DNA of 10,521 nucleotides from Candidatus Limivicinus faecipullorum. Lineage in GTDB: Bacteria > Bacillota > Clostridia > Oscillospirales > Oscillospiraceae. The first letter of the stretch is position 1. Each line of letters starts with the position of its first letter. Under the pieces are notes generated by a model. That model made no database searches, was not told the origin of the DNA, and saw only the letters and a program-made list of their open reading frames with translations. The translations under genes and the position numbers were made by a program. Location of the stretch: assembly GCA_018711755.1 (NCBI GenBank), contig DVHY01000098.1, forward strand, positions 1 through 10,521, written 5' to 3'. Below, in pieces: positions 1-6,492 of the stretch.

Positions 1-4
1 TTAA

Positions 5-20
5 TGTCAATTAATAATTG
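5..20 (-). promoter_or_regulatory. possible leftward promoter -35 with overlapping palindrome
   Basis: On the minus strand, positions 10 to 5 read TTGACA, a perfect -35 box. Its -10 box would lie left of the window and cannot be seen. A 13-bp palindrome, CAATTA-A-TAATTG (8-20), overlaps this box and could be a repressor site. The whole stretch 1-124 is AT-rich and holds no credible gene; plus-strand reading frames close early (stops at 2-4, 12-14 and 31-33). The call rests on a single hexamer in AT-rich DNA and is weak. Confidence 0.25.
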
Positions 21-124
21 TTATTTTTATTAAATATGCTTTAATACGCCTACAGGAATTTATGCAAAATCTCCAGGAAGAAAATGGCATAAGCTCTTTC
101 GGCCCCGCCTTTTATATCAAAATA

Positions 125-152
125 AAAAAGAGCGCCCCGGGGCGCTCTTTTT
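125..152 (-). terminator. intrinsic terminator (bidirectional form)
   Basis: A perfect 9-bp arm pair, GAGCGCCCC/GGGGCGCTC (130-147), is flanked by A5 on the left and T5 on the right, so a GC-rich hairpin followed by a U-run forms on either strand. It lies just past the stop codon of the minus-strand YyaL-like gene (stop at 164-166), which it most likely terminates. It could also end a rightward transcript entering from outside the window. Confidence 0.85.
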
Positions 153-163
153 GCTTCGGTATT

Positions 164-2146
164 TCACAGCTCCGTCACCGGCAGGGAACAGGCGCCGTTT
201 TGGCAGATATAACAGGCGGCCTTGCCCTTTTGGGGCTGCATATCGGCGGTGAAGGGGGCCAGCTGAGACAGCAGTTCCCCGTTCTCCGGGTCCTTCACCA
301 GCACCGTCAGTTCCGGGGCGTAGCGGCCCAGCACCGCCTTAAAGCTTTCCGGCAGCTCCCCGGAGGGCAGGGCGCAGACCAGTTCCCGCCCGCCGTACAC
401 ATACCGGAGCATCGCCAGGTATCCGAAGGCGCAGCCGGCGGGGACCCGGGCGCAGGCGGAGCAGATATAGCCCAGCTGCTTTTCCGCCGCCTCTCTCCAG
501 AGCTCCTTGCCGGTGAGGCGGAAGAGCTCTTCGAAAAGCAGCGCCGCCGCGCTGTTGCCAGAGGGCAGGGCGCCGTCGTAGACTTCCTTGGGCCGGATGA
601 AGAGCTTTTCCGCCCCCCGGGAGCTGCGGAAGAAGCCGCCCTTTTCATCGGCAAAGTCCTCCAGAAGCTGGCCGGCCAGGGCCTGGGCGGAGGCGATATG
701 CCCGGCCTTGAAGTCTGCACGGTACAGCTCCAGCAGGCCCAGGGCGTAAAAGGCATAGTCGTCCAGCTGGGCCTCATAGCGCAGCTCGCCGTCACAGAGC
801 CGGGCCATCAGGCGGCCGCCTTCATAGAGCTTTTCCCCCATGAACTCCGCCAGCTCCCGGGCTTCCATAAGATAGCGCCGGTCGCCAAAGGCAAAGGCCG
901 CCCGGCTGAGGGCCATGAGCATAAGGCCGTTCCAGCCGGTGAGTATCTTCTCATCGGTGAAGAGGGGGAGCCGCTCCTCCCGGTACAGGCGCAGTTTTTC
1001 CCTGTACTCCTCATAGCCCTCGGGGACAAAGTTCCAGCGGTTATTCAGCAAAAGATTGGGTATGCTCTTGCCGTGGAAATTTCCCTCAGGGGTGATATCG
1101 TAGCAGTTGCAGAAATGCCGCCCGGCATCGTCCCCCAGGACGGACTTCACCTCCTCGGGGGTGAAGAGATAATAGGCCCCCTCCACGCCCCGGCTGTCGG
1201 CGTCCTGGGCGGAGAAAAAGCCGCCGCCCTCTGCTTTCAGCTCCCGCAGGCAGTAGTCCAAAGTGTTCTCCGCCACATCCCGGTACAGGGCCGTATGCCC
1301 CTCCTGCCAGGCCTCGGTGTAGAGGAAGGAGAGCAGGGCATTGTCATAGAGGGTCTTTTCAAAATGGGGGGCCAGCCACTCCCGGTCGGTAGAATAGCGG
1401 GAGAAGCCGCCGCCGAAGTGGTCGTAAATGCCGCCCCGGTACATCTGCCTGAGGCTGTTGTCCACCATCTGCCGCTGTTCCTTGTCCCCGGTGAAATGGG
1501 CCAGGCGCAGAAGGAACAGCAGGTCGTGGGGAGATGGGAACTTGGGGGCGGTACCGAAGCCGCCGTACTCCCTGTCGTAGGCGGCGGCAAGCTGGGCGGC
1601 GGCGGCTTTCAGCTTGTCCTCCCCGGGCTCGGCGGGGGAGGGCTCCCGCTGGGCAGACAGGAAAGACCCTATCTCCCCGGCGGTCTTCAGCAGGCTCTCC
1701 CGGTCCTCCGCCCAGCGGCGGGCAATGGCGGAGAGCAGAGGGATGAGCCCCGCCTGGTTTCCCCGGCTGTTTTTGGGTATATAGGTCCCGGCAAAAAAGG
1801 GCAGCTTGTCCGCCGTCATTATTATGGTGAGAGGCCAGCCGCCGCTGCCGGTGAGGGCCTGGCAGGCCTGCATATAAACGCTGTCCACATCCGGGCGCTC
1901 CTCCCGGTCCACCTTTACCGGGATGTAGTAGCGGTTCAGCAGCGCAGCTACCTGAGAGTCCTCAAAGCTCTCCCGGGCCATCACATGGCACCAGTGGCAG
2001 GTGGAATAGCCGATGGAGAGGAATATGGGCTTGTCCTCATGGCCGGCCCGGTAGAAAGCCTCCTCACCCCAGGGCAGCCAGTCCACGGGATTCTCGGCGT
2101 GCTGCCGGAGATAGGGGGACTTTTCCTTTATCAAACTGTTGCTCAT
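164..2146 (-). CDS. YyaL/SSP411-family thioredoxin-domain protein (DUF255)
   Basis: A 660-aa protein of the widespread YyaL/spermatogenesis-associated protein 20 family, close to the usual length of about 680 aa. The N-terminal DUF255 domain (about 1-165) is thioredoxin-like, with the conserved opening KEKSPYLRQHAENPVDW and a CHWC motif at C50-C53. The remainder matches the family's alpha/alpha six-hairpin barrel, with conserved stretches such as GGFGTAPKFPSPHDL (196-210), GGIYDHFGGGFSRYS (238-252) and FSAQDADSRGVEGAYY (311-326). The true substrate of the family is not known; redox or carbohydrate-related roles are only suggested by the folds. I chose the ATG at 2146 because GGGAGG (2154-2159) sits 7 nt upstream; an in-frame start at 2179 adds 11 residues but would lie close to the predicted transcription start and lacks such a site. 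The gene is monocistronic, with its own promoter at 2197-2226 and terminator at 125-152. It is intact, with no frameshift seen. Confidence 0.93.
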   Translation of the reverse strand: MSNSLIKEKSPYLRQHAENPVDWLPWGEEAFYRAGHEDKPIFLSIGYSTCHWCHVMARESFEDSQVAALLNRYYIPVKVDREERPDVDSVYMQACQALTGSGGWPLTIIMTADKLPFFAGTYIPKNSRGNQAGLIPLLSAIARRWAEDRESLLKTAGEIGSFLSAQREPSPAEPGEDKLKAAAAQLAAAYDREYGGFGTAPKFPSPHDLLFLLRLAHFTGDKEQRQMVDNSLRQMYRGGIYDHFGGGFSRYSTDREWLAPHFEKTLYDNALLSFLYTEAWQEGHTALYRDVAENTLDYCLRELKAEGGGFFSAQDADSRGVEGAYYLFTPEEVKSVLGDDAGRHFCNCYDITPEGNFHGKSIPNLLLNNRWNFVPEGYEEYREKLRLYREERLPLFTDEKILTGWNGLMLMALSRAAFAFGDRRYLMEARELAEFMGEKLYEGGRLMARLCDGELRYEAQLDDYAFYALGLLELYRADFKAGHIASAQALAGQLLEDFADEKGGFFRSSRGAEKLFIRPKEVYDGALPSGNSAAALLFEELFRLTGKELWREAAEKQLGYICSACARVPAGCAFGYLAMLRYVYGGRELVCALPSGELPESFKAVLGRYAPELTVLVKDPENGELLSQLAPFTADMQPQKGKAACYICQNGACSLPVTEL

Positions 2147-2196
2147 GCCACAGCCTCCCAGTATCATTTGTGTTAGCATTTGAAATAGAACACTTC

Positions 2197-2226
2197 ATTA
2201 TACACCGGGATGAGGGCCCATTTCAA
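2197..2226 (-). promoter_or_regulatory. sigma-A-type promoter for the YyaL-like gene
   Basis: On the minus strand, TTGAAA (2226-2221) and TATAAT (2202-2197) are separated by 18 bp, which is a near-consensus promoter. Transcription would begin near 2190, leaving a leader of about 44 nt before the ATG at 2146. The region also lies upstream of the divergent TPR gene at 2268. I could not find an equally good plus-strand promoter there; the best candidates are badly spaced. Confidence 0.75.
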
Positions 2227-2228
2227 GA

Positions 2229-2242
2229 CGGGACAGGTCCCG
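2229..2242. repeat. 14-bp palindrome between divergent genes
   Basis: CGGGAC-AG-GTCCCG is a perfect inverted repeat with a 2-bp centre. It abuts the -35 box of the leftward promoter (2221-2226) and lies 25 bp before the start codon of the TPR gene. It could be an operator serving both genes or a small hairpin in the TPR mRNA leader. No function is proven, and short GC-rich palindromes can arise by chance. Confidence 0.35.
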
Positions 2243-2267
2243 GAACAAGCTGTGAGCGGGAGATATT

Positions 2268-3092
2268 ATGGAGCCGAAAGATTACGCCGAGAGCTGCTGC
2301 CCCTTTGACGGCAGCATGTATACCGGGACGCCGGACAGCGCCCCCTGCCCTGTGAGCCTGCCGGTGCGCCGGGTGATAGAAGAGCTGGACCGGCTCTATG
2401 AGCAGGGCCGGGAGGCGGAGGCCCAGGGCTTCCTGGAGAGCTGGCAGGAGAGGGCCGCCCGGGAAGGGGACTGGCGGGGGGAGCTGAGCTTTACCAGCGA
2501 GCTGCTGGGCCAGTACCGCCGCAGCGGAGATAAGGACAAGGGCCTGGCCGCAGTGGACAGGGCTTTGAGGCTTATCCGGGAGCACTCCATGGGCCAGACT
2601 CTCTCCGGGGCTACGGTGCTGCTCAACGCCGCAACTACCCTGAAATGCTTCGGTAAAGCGGCGGAGTCCCTGCCCATATTCCGCCATGTGAGCTGGGTAT
2701 ACTCCCAGAAGCTGGACCCCATGGACTACCGCTTTGCGGGGCTCTACAACAATATGGCCCTGTCCTGCGCTGATGTGGAGGACTTGGAGGGGGCGGAGAG
2801 ATATTTCACCCTGGCTCTGAAAATCATGGAGAGCTGTGAAAACCCGGGCAACGACATGGCCGTCAGCTACTGCAACATGGCGGAGATGTACGACAGACAG
2901 AACCCGGAGGATGAGCGGATAGAACGCTGCATGGAGCGGGCCTGGGAGCTTCTCAACGACGCAAAGCTGCCCCGGGACGGCTACCACGCCTTCACCATAT
3001 CCAAGTGCGCCCCCAGCTTTGACTACTTCGGATATTTCCTCTATGCCAAGGAACTGAGAGAGAGGGCGGAAAAGATATATGCGGGGACTTGA
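2268..3092 (+). CDS. tetratricopeptide-repeat protein
   Basis: A 274-aa soluble protein without signal peptide or membrane segment. From about residue 70 to 230 it is a run of paired helices with TPR-like spacing; the clearest units are about 113-147, 156-189 (YNNMALSCADVEDLEGAERYFTLAL region, with the A/G/Y positions typical of a TPR) and 197-230. The first 30 residues are not TPR-like and carry three cysteines (C10, C11, C27). TPR arrays bind partner proteins or peptides, so a scaffold role is the natural inference. The ATG at 2268 follows GGGAG (2258-2262) by 5 nt. Its last 14 bp overlap the start of the next gene, so the two are almost certainly translationally coupled and probably act together. 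The specific function is unknown. Confidence 0.85.
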   Translation: MEPKDYAESCCPFDGSMYTGTPDSAPCPVSLPVRRVIEELDRLYEQGREAEAQGFLESWQERAAREGDWRGELSFTSELLGQYRRSGDKDKGLAAVDRALRLIREHSMGQTLSGATVLLNAATTLKCFGKAAESLPIFRHVSWVYSQKLDPMDYRFAGLYNNMALSCADVEDLEGAERYFTLALKIMESCENPGNDMAVSYCNMAEMYDRQNPEDERIERCMERAWELLNDAKLPRDGYHAFTISKCAPSFDYFGYFLYAKELRERAEKIYAGT

Positions 3093-3999
3093 AAAAGCCC
3101 GGGAGCTCTACGAGAGCCGGGGAACAGAGCTCATACACCGGCTCTTCCCGGAATATGAGGATAAAATCGCCGTGGGCCTGGCGGGCCACGGCTCCGAATG
3201 CTTCGGCTATGACGACGAGCTGTCGGAGGACCACGACTTTGAAGAGGGCTTCTGCCTGTGGATAGACGATGAGACCGACCGGGAGATTGGCCTGGAGCTG
3301 AGCCGGGCTTACCGGCAGCTGAAGGGCGGCAGCTCAAGAGCCAGCGCCCTGGCGGAGCAGAGCAGGGGAGTGCGGCGCATAGGGGATTTCTACCGCCGCT
3401 ACACCGGCTGTGCCGGAGCCCCGGACAGCTGGCAGGCCTGGCTTTATCTCCCCAGCCACGCCCTGGCGGAGGCCAGCAACGGCCAGGTCTGGCGGGACGG
3501 GCAGGGCCTGTTCAGTTCCATACGCCGGGAGATCCTCACGGGTATGCCCGAGGATGTGCGGAAAAAGCGCCTGGCGGCAAAGCTCATCACCATGGCCCAG
3601 GCGGGGCAGTATAACTACTCCCGCTGCATTGGCCATGGGGAGGAGGGCGGCGCCATGCTGGCTATGGGGGAATTCGTCAATGCCGCCTGCGCCGCCGTCT
3701 TCCTTTTGAACCGGCGGCACATGCCCTACTACAAGTGGCAGTTCCGGGCCCTGGGGGAACTGGAGAAACTGGGGGAGCTGAGAGAGCCCCTGGAGTTCCT
3801 GCTCACCGGAGGGAACGACTCCGCCGGGCAGAAACTCAAAGCCGAGCTGGTGGAAGATATCTGCGCCCAGGTGGTGAGGGAACTGAGGACCCAGGGCCTC
3901 AGCTGCGGCAGCTGGGACTATCTGGAGCCCCATGCCCTGGATTTGATGGAACATATAGAGAACCCCCAGATAAGGGCTCTCCACGTGATGGAGGAATAG
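3079..3999 (+). CDS. DUF4037-like nucleotidyltransferase-fold protein
   Basis: A 306-aa cytoplasmic protein. Residues 36-54 read GHGSECFGYDDELSEDHDF, which fits the nucleotidyltransferase signature GS-x(3)-G...DxD, with G38-S39 for the phosphate loop and D51/D53 as probable metal-binding acids. The downstream FLLNRRHMPYYKWQFR block (208-223) and the C-terminal LEPHALDLMEHIENPQIRALH stretch are typical, in my recollection, of DUF4037-type proteins. That assignment is from memory and needs a profile search. Related folds transfer nucleotidyl groups to small molecules, proteins or RNA; the substrate here is not known. The catalytic residues look intact, so an active enzyme is plausible. The ATG at 3079 lies inside the end of the TPR gene (14-bp overlap), with a GGCGGA-type site about 9 nt upstream, and only 2 bp separate its stop from the next start. 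This is the central gene of a three-gene unit. Confidence 0.8.
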   Translation: MRGLEKARELYESRGTELIHRLFPEYEDKIAVGLAGHGSECFGYDDELSEDHDFEEGFCLWIDDETDREIGLELSRAYRQLKGGSSRASALAEQSRGVRRIGDFYRRYTGCAGAPDSWQAWLYLPSHALAEASNGQVWRDGQGLFSSIRREILTGMPEDVRKKRLAAKLITMAQAGQYNYSRCIGHGEEGGAMLAMGEFVNAACAAVFLLNRRHMPYYKWQFRALGELEKLGELREPLEFLLTGGNDSAGQKLKAELVEDICAQVVRELRTQGLSCGSWDYLEPHALDLMEHIENPQIRALHVMEE

Positions 4000-4001
4000 A
4001 G

Positions 4002-4634
4002 ATGGAGATACAATGGCTGGGCCACGCCTGCTTCAAAATCACCCACAAAGGCTACAGCGTGGTGATAGACCCCTACGACAGCGACTACACCACCGGCTAT
4101 CCCAAGCTGAAAGTAAAGGCGGACAAGCTGCTGATAAGCCACGAGCACTACGGCCACAACTACCGCAAAGGCGTGGAGCTGTCCGGCAGGCCGGACAGGG
4201 ACTGCCCCTTTGAGATAAGCGTTCTGGAGACCTGGCACGACAGCGTGGGGGGCATCATGCGGGGCAAGACCCTCATACATATCCTGGAGGCCGACGGGCT
4301 GAAGCTGGCCCATATGGGGGATATAGGCACGGGACTCACCGGCGGGGAGATAAGCCGCCTCTTCGGCGCCGACGCCCTGATGGTAACTGCCGGCTCCTGC
4401 ACCGGTCTGCCCTCCCAGGAGGTGTGGCGCATGAGCGAGGAGCTCTTCCCCAAGGTGATAATCCCCATGCACTACAGGGACGGGAACCGGGGGCCCCGGC
4501 GGCTGGAGCATGTGCAGGCCCTGGCCGACTATTTTGAGGCCCCGGAGATGATACACCGCTACGATACCGACACCATCACCATCACGGCGGATATGGAGCC
4601 CCAGGTGGCGATACTCAAATACCTGGGAAAATGA
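4002..4634 (+). CDS. small MBL-fold metal-dependent hydrolase, altered metal site
   Basis: A 210-aa single-domain metallo-beta-lactamase-fold protein of the UPF0173/UlaG-like type. Visible family motifs are WLGHACF with H8, IDPY (22-25), the metal motif at 47-52, TWHD with H79, HMGD with D107, and IPMHYR with H157. The metal motif reads H47-E-H49-Y-G51-H52 rather than HxHxDH: the aspartate that normally binds the second metal is glycine (GGC at 4152-4154). The other ligands are present, so the protein may bind one metal, use a different second site, or have changed chemistry. The start at 4002 is set by GGAGG (3990-3994), 7 nt upstream and inside the end of the previous gene; a longer in-frame reading exists upstream but overlaps the nucleotidyltransferase gene. 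It ends the TPR-nucleotidyltransferase unit. The substrate is unknown. Confidence 0.88.
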   Translation: MEIQWLGHACFKITHKGYSVVIDPYDSDYTTGYPKLKVKADKLLISHEHYGHNYRKGVELSGRPDRDCPFEISVLETWHDSVGGIMRGKTLIHILEADGLKLAHMGDIGTGLTGGEISRLFGADALMVTAGSCTGLPSQEVWRMSEELFPKVIIPMHYRDGNRGPRRLEHVQALADYFEAPEMIHRYDTDTITITADMEPQVAILKYLGK

Positions 4635-4655
4635 AGTCATATGTGAGAAAGCCAT

Positions 4656-4685
4656 GTCAGTCCGCAAAATTTTTTGCGGACTGAC
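4656..4685 (+). terminator. long perfect inverted repeat, probable terminator
   Basis: Two 14-nt arms, GTCAGTCCGCAAAA and TTTTGCGGACTGAC, are separated by only TT. The RNA would form a 10-bp GC-containing stem with an A4U6 loop or stem top. It lies 21 bp after the stop of the MBL gene and before the promoter of the next operon, so a transcription-ending role is the simplest reading. There is no U-run after the stem, which makes it atypical and leaves an operator or RNA-processing role possible. Confidence 0.5.
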
Positions 4686-4707
4686 TAATTATTAACAAGT
4701 TTAGTGC

Positions 4708-4736
4708 TTTACGCGGCCTTTTATTTGTGCTAAAAT
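4708..4736 (+). promoter_or_regulatory. promoter of the aminotransferase-thioesterase operon
   Basis: TTTACG (4708-4713), a 17-bp spacer and TAAAAT (4731-4736) match a sigma-A promoter. The -10 box is preceded by TGC, giving the extended -10 form TGnTAAAAT, which can offset the imperfect -35. Transcription would begin near 4743, giving a leader of about 47 nt. I see no riboswitch-like structure in that short leader. Confidence 0.7.
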
Positions 4737-4789
4737 TACAATAGCGCAAATACAGAAGCCGGAAAAAAAGAAATTTGAGGAGGTATACT

Positions 4790-5974
4790 ATGGTAAACTT
4801 TGCTAAGCGAATGGACGGCATGAAAGCCTCAGATATCAGAGAGCTTTTGAAACTCACTACCAGACCTGAAATAATCTCCTTCGCAGGAGGCCTGCCTGCC
4901 CCGGAGCTTTTCCCCGTGGAAGATATCAAGGCCGCAACGGATGCGGTTATGGATGAACAGGGCCGGGCCGCTTTGCAGTACGGCCAGACTGAGGGCTATC
5001 TGCCTCTGCGCCAGAAAATAGTGGAGCGCATGGCCGCAAAGAATGCCATACATACCACGCCTGACAATATCATCCTCACCGCCGGCAGCCAGCAGGGTCT
5101 GGACTACTGCGGCAAGCTCTTCCTCGACCCCGGCGACGTGGTGGTCATGGAGAGCCCCTCTTACCTGGGCGCCATCAACGCCTTCCAGGCCTACCAGCCC
5201 AAATTCGTGGAAGTGCCCACCGACGATGAGGGCATGATAATGGAAGAGCTGGACAAGGTACTGGCCACCACCGAGAACGTGAAGCTCATCTATGTCATCC
5301 CCGATTTCCAGAACCCCAGCGGCCGCACCTGGCCCCTGGAGCGGAGAAAGAAATTCCTGGAGATAATCAATAAGTACGGCGTGCCCGCCATCGAGGACAA
5401 TCCCTACGGCGAGCTGCGCTTCAAGGGCGAATATCAGCCCGCCCTCAAGAGCATGGACACCGAGGGCCTGGTAATCTACATGGGCACCTTCTCCAAGATA
5501 ATGGCCCCCGGCTACCGCATAGGCTGGACCTGCGCCAATGATGAGGTCATAGAGAAGCTGAACCTTATCGCCCAGGCCGCCGCCCTCCAGACCTCCACCA
5601 TCGCCCCCATGATAATCTCCAAATATATGGACATGTTCGACCTGGACGCCCATGTGGATAAGATACGGGAGACCTACAAGCACCGCTGCCAGCTGATGAT
5701 AAACACCATGAAGGAGACCTTCCCGCCGGAGGCCAAGTTCACCGACCCGGACGGCGGACTGTTCACCTGGGTGGAGCTGCCGGAATATGTGAACACCCGG
5801 GAGCTGGCCGCCAAGGCCCTGGACATGGGCGTGGCCTTCGTCCCCGGCTCCGGATTCTTCCCCAACGGCGGCAACAACTGCTGCATGCGTCTCAACTACT
5901 CCTGCATGCCTGACGAGAGAATAGTGGAGGGCGTGAAGAGACTGGCTGAGGTCATCAAGGCAGCGCTGAAATGA
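4790..5974 (+). CDS. PLP-dependent class I/II aminotransferase (LysN/MocR-like)
   Basis: A 394-aa fold-type I aminotransferase of the 2-aminoadipate/aromatic aminotransferase branch related to the MocR catalytic domain, but without an N-terminal DNA-binding domain. It shows FAGGLPAPELFP (31-42), the phosphate-binding GSQQGLD (99-105), N175 in DFQNPSG, D203 and Y206 in EDNPYGEL, the Schiff-base lysine K236 in TFSKIMAPGYRIGW, and the substrate-carboxylate arginine R367 in MRLNYS. All residues needed for catalysis are therefore present. It should move an amino group between an amino acid and a 2-oxo acid using pyridoxal phosphate; the preferred substrate (2-aminoadipate, aromatic, branched-chain or other) cannot be read from sequence. 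The start at 4790 follows GAGGAGG (4777-4783) by 6 nt; a TTG five codons earlier lies within that site and is unlikely. It is first in a two-gene operon. Confidence 0.94.
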   Translation: MVNFAKRMDGMKASDIRELLKLTTRPEIISFAGGLPAPELFPVEDIKAATDAVMDEQGRAALQYGQTEGYLPLRQKIVERMAAKNAIHTTPDNIILTAGSQQGLDYCGKLFLDPGDVVVMESPSYLGAINAFQAYQPKFVEVPTDDEGMIMEELDKVLATTENVKLIYVIPDFQNPSGRTWPLERRKKFLEIINKYGVPAIEDNPYGELRFKGEYQPALKSMDTEGLVIYMGTFSKIMAPGYRIGWTCANDEVIEKLNLIAQAAALQTSTIAPMIISKYMDMFDLDAHVDKIRETYKHRCQLMINTMKETFPPEAKFTDPDGGLFTWVELPEYVNTRELAAKALDMGVAFVPGSGFFPNGGNNCCMRLNYSCMPDERIVEGVKRLAEVIKAALK

Positions 5975-6363
5975 CGGAGCTTAAAGCGGGCTTGCTTGGC
6001 CAAGCGGAGACAACGGTTAACGAGAGCAACACCGCCGCCGCCATCGGCAGCGGCGCCCTGCCCGTATTTTCCACACCCCACATGATAGCCCTTATGGAGA
6101 ACGCCTCCATGAACGCCATCGCACCCTGCCTGGAAGAGGGCCAGGGCAGCGTGGGCGTGAGGATAGATGTGGAGCACCTGGCGGCGACGCCCCTGGGCAT
6201 GAGCGTCCGGGCGGAGAGCTGCCTCACCAAGGTGGAGGGCAGGATGCTCAGCTTTGAGGTGAAAGCCTGGGCGGGAGATGAGCTCATAGGCCGGGGCAGC
6301 CACCAGCGCTGCATAGTCCTGAACCGGCGCTTCATGGAGAAGACCCAGGCAAAGCTGAAATAG
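5971..6363 (+). CDS. FlK-like hotdog-fold thioesterase
   Basis: A 130-aa single hotdog domain, the usual size for this family. The protein lines up with fluoroacetyl-CoA thioesterase FlK at a constant offset of seven residues: FlK T42, E50 and H76 correspond to T35 (in FSTPHMIALMENA), E43 and H69 (in VEHLAATP), and FlK G69 to G62. It should hydrolyse an acyl-CoA thioester in the cytoplasm. The hydrophobic lid of FlK (F33/F36, from memory) falls on G26 and A29 here, so fluoroacetyl-CoA specificity is not expected. The ATG overlaps the aminotransferase stop as ATGA, indicating translational coupling and a shared pathway, for example handling an acyl-CoA derived from a transaminated amino acid. 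That pathway link is an inference. A strong terminator follows at once. Confidence 0.9.
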   Translation: MTELKAGLLGQAETTVNESNTAAAIGSGALPVFSTPHMIALMENASMNAIAPCLEEGQGSVGVRIDVEHLAATPLGMSVRAESCLTKVEGRMLSFEVKAWAGDELIGRGSHQRCIVLNRRFMEKTQAKLK

Positions 6364-6370
6364 ACAAGGG

Positions 6371-6404
6371 AAAAACACAGGGGCCGCCCGCCCCTGTGTT
6401 TTTT
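6371..6404 (+). terminator. intrinsic terminator after the thioesterase gene
   Basis: A 10-bp perfect stem, ACACAGGGGC/GCCCCTGTGT (6375-6384 and 6390-6399), has a 5-nt loop, A4 before it and six T (6399-6404) at and after the end. This is a classic rho-independent terminator, 11 nt past the thioesterase stop. It closes the aminotransferase operon and insulates the AAA+ gene, whose promoter begins 4 bp further on. Confidence 0.93.
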
Positions 6405-6408
6405 CGTC

Positions 6409-6436
6409 TTGAAGAATCCGGGATTTACTATATAAT
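6409..6436 (+). promoter_or_regulatory. promoter of the AAA+ ATPase gene
   Basis: TTGAAG (6409-6414), a 16-bp spacer and a perfect TATAAT (6431-6436) form a good sigma-A promoter. Transcription would begin near 6443, about 50 nt before the ATG. It sits directly after the preceding terminator, so the ATPase gene is an independent transcription unit. Confidence 0.75.
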
Positions 6437-6492
6437 ATACAAGTAAGATATATGGAAAAGCCAAATATGAAGATCAGAAGGAGACTGCCGCC

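Noticed and set aside
8..91. A 27-codon minus-strand frame in the left edge
   Set aside because: No convincing ribosome binding site, and an AT-rich non-coding look; too short to support.
62..2176. A 704-codon open frame on the plus strand opposite the YyaL-like gene
   Set aside because: It is the complement of a clear family member. Its translation is low-complexity G/A/Q/L/P-rich with no domain, and it runs through the terminator hairpin. GC-rich coding DNA often leaves the opposite strand open.
3735..4001. An upstream extension of the MBL gene, giving about 299 residues
   Set aside because: The extra 89 residues overlap the nucleotidyltransferase gene in another frame and look like shadow sequence. 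GGAGG at the correct spacing marks the start at 4002.
4743..4789. Possible riboswitch in the aminotransferase leader
   Set aside because: The leader is only about 47 nt and A-rich, with no stable stem or aptamer-like pattern.
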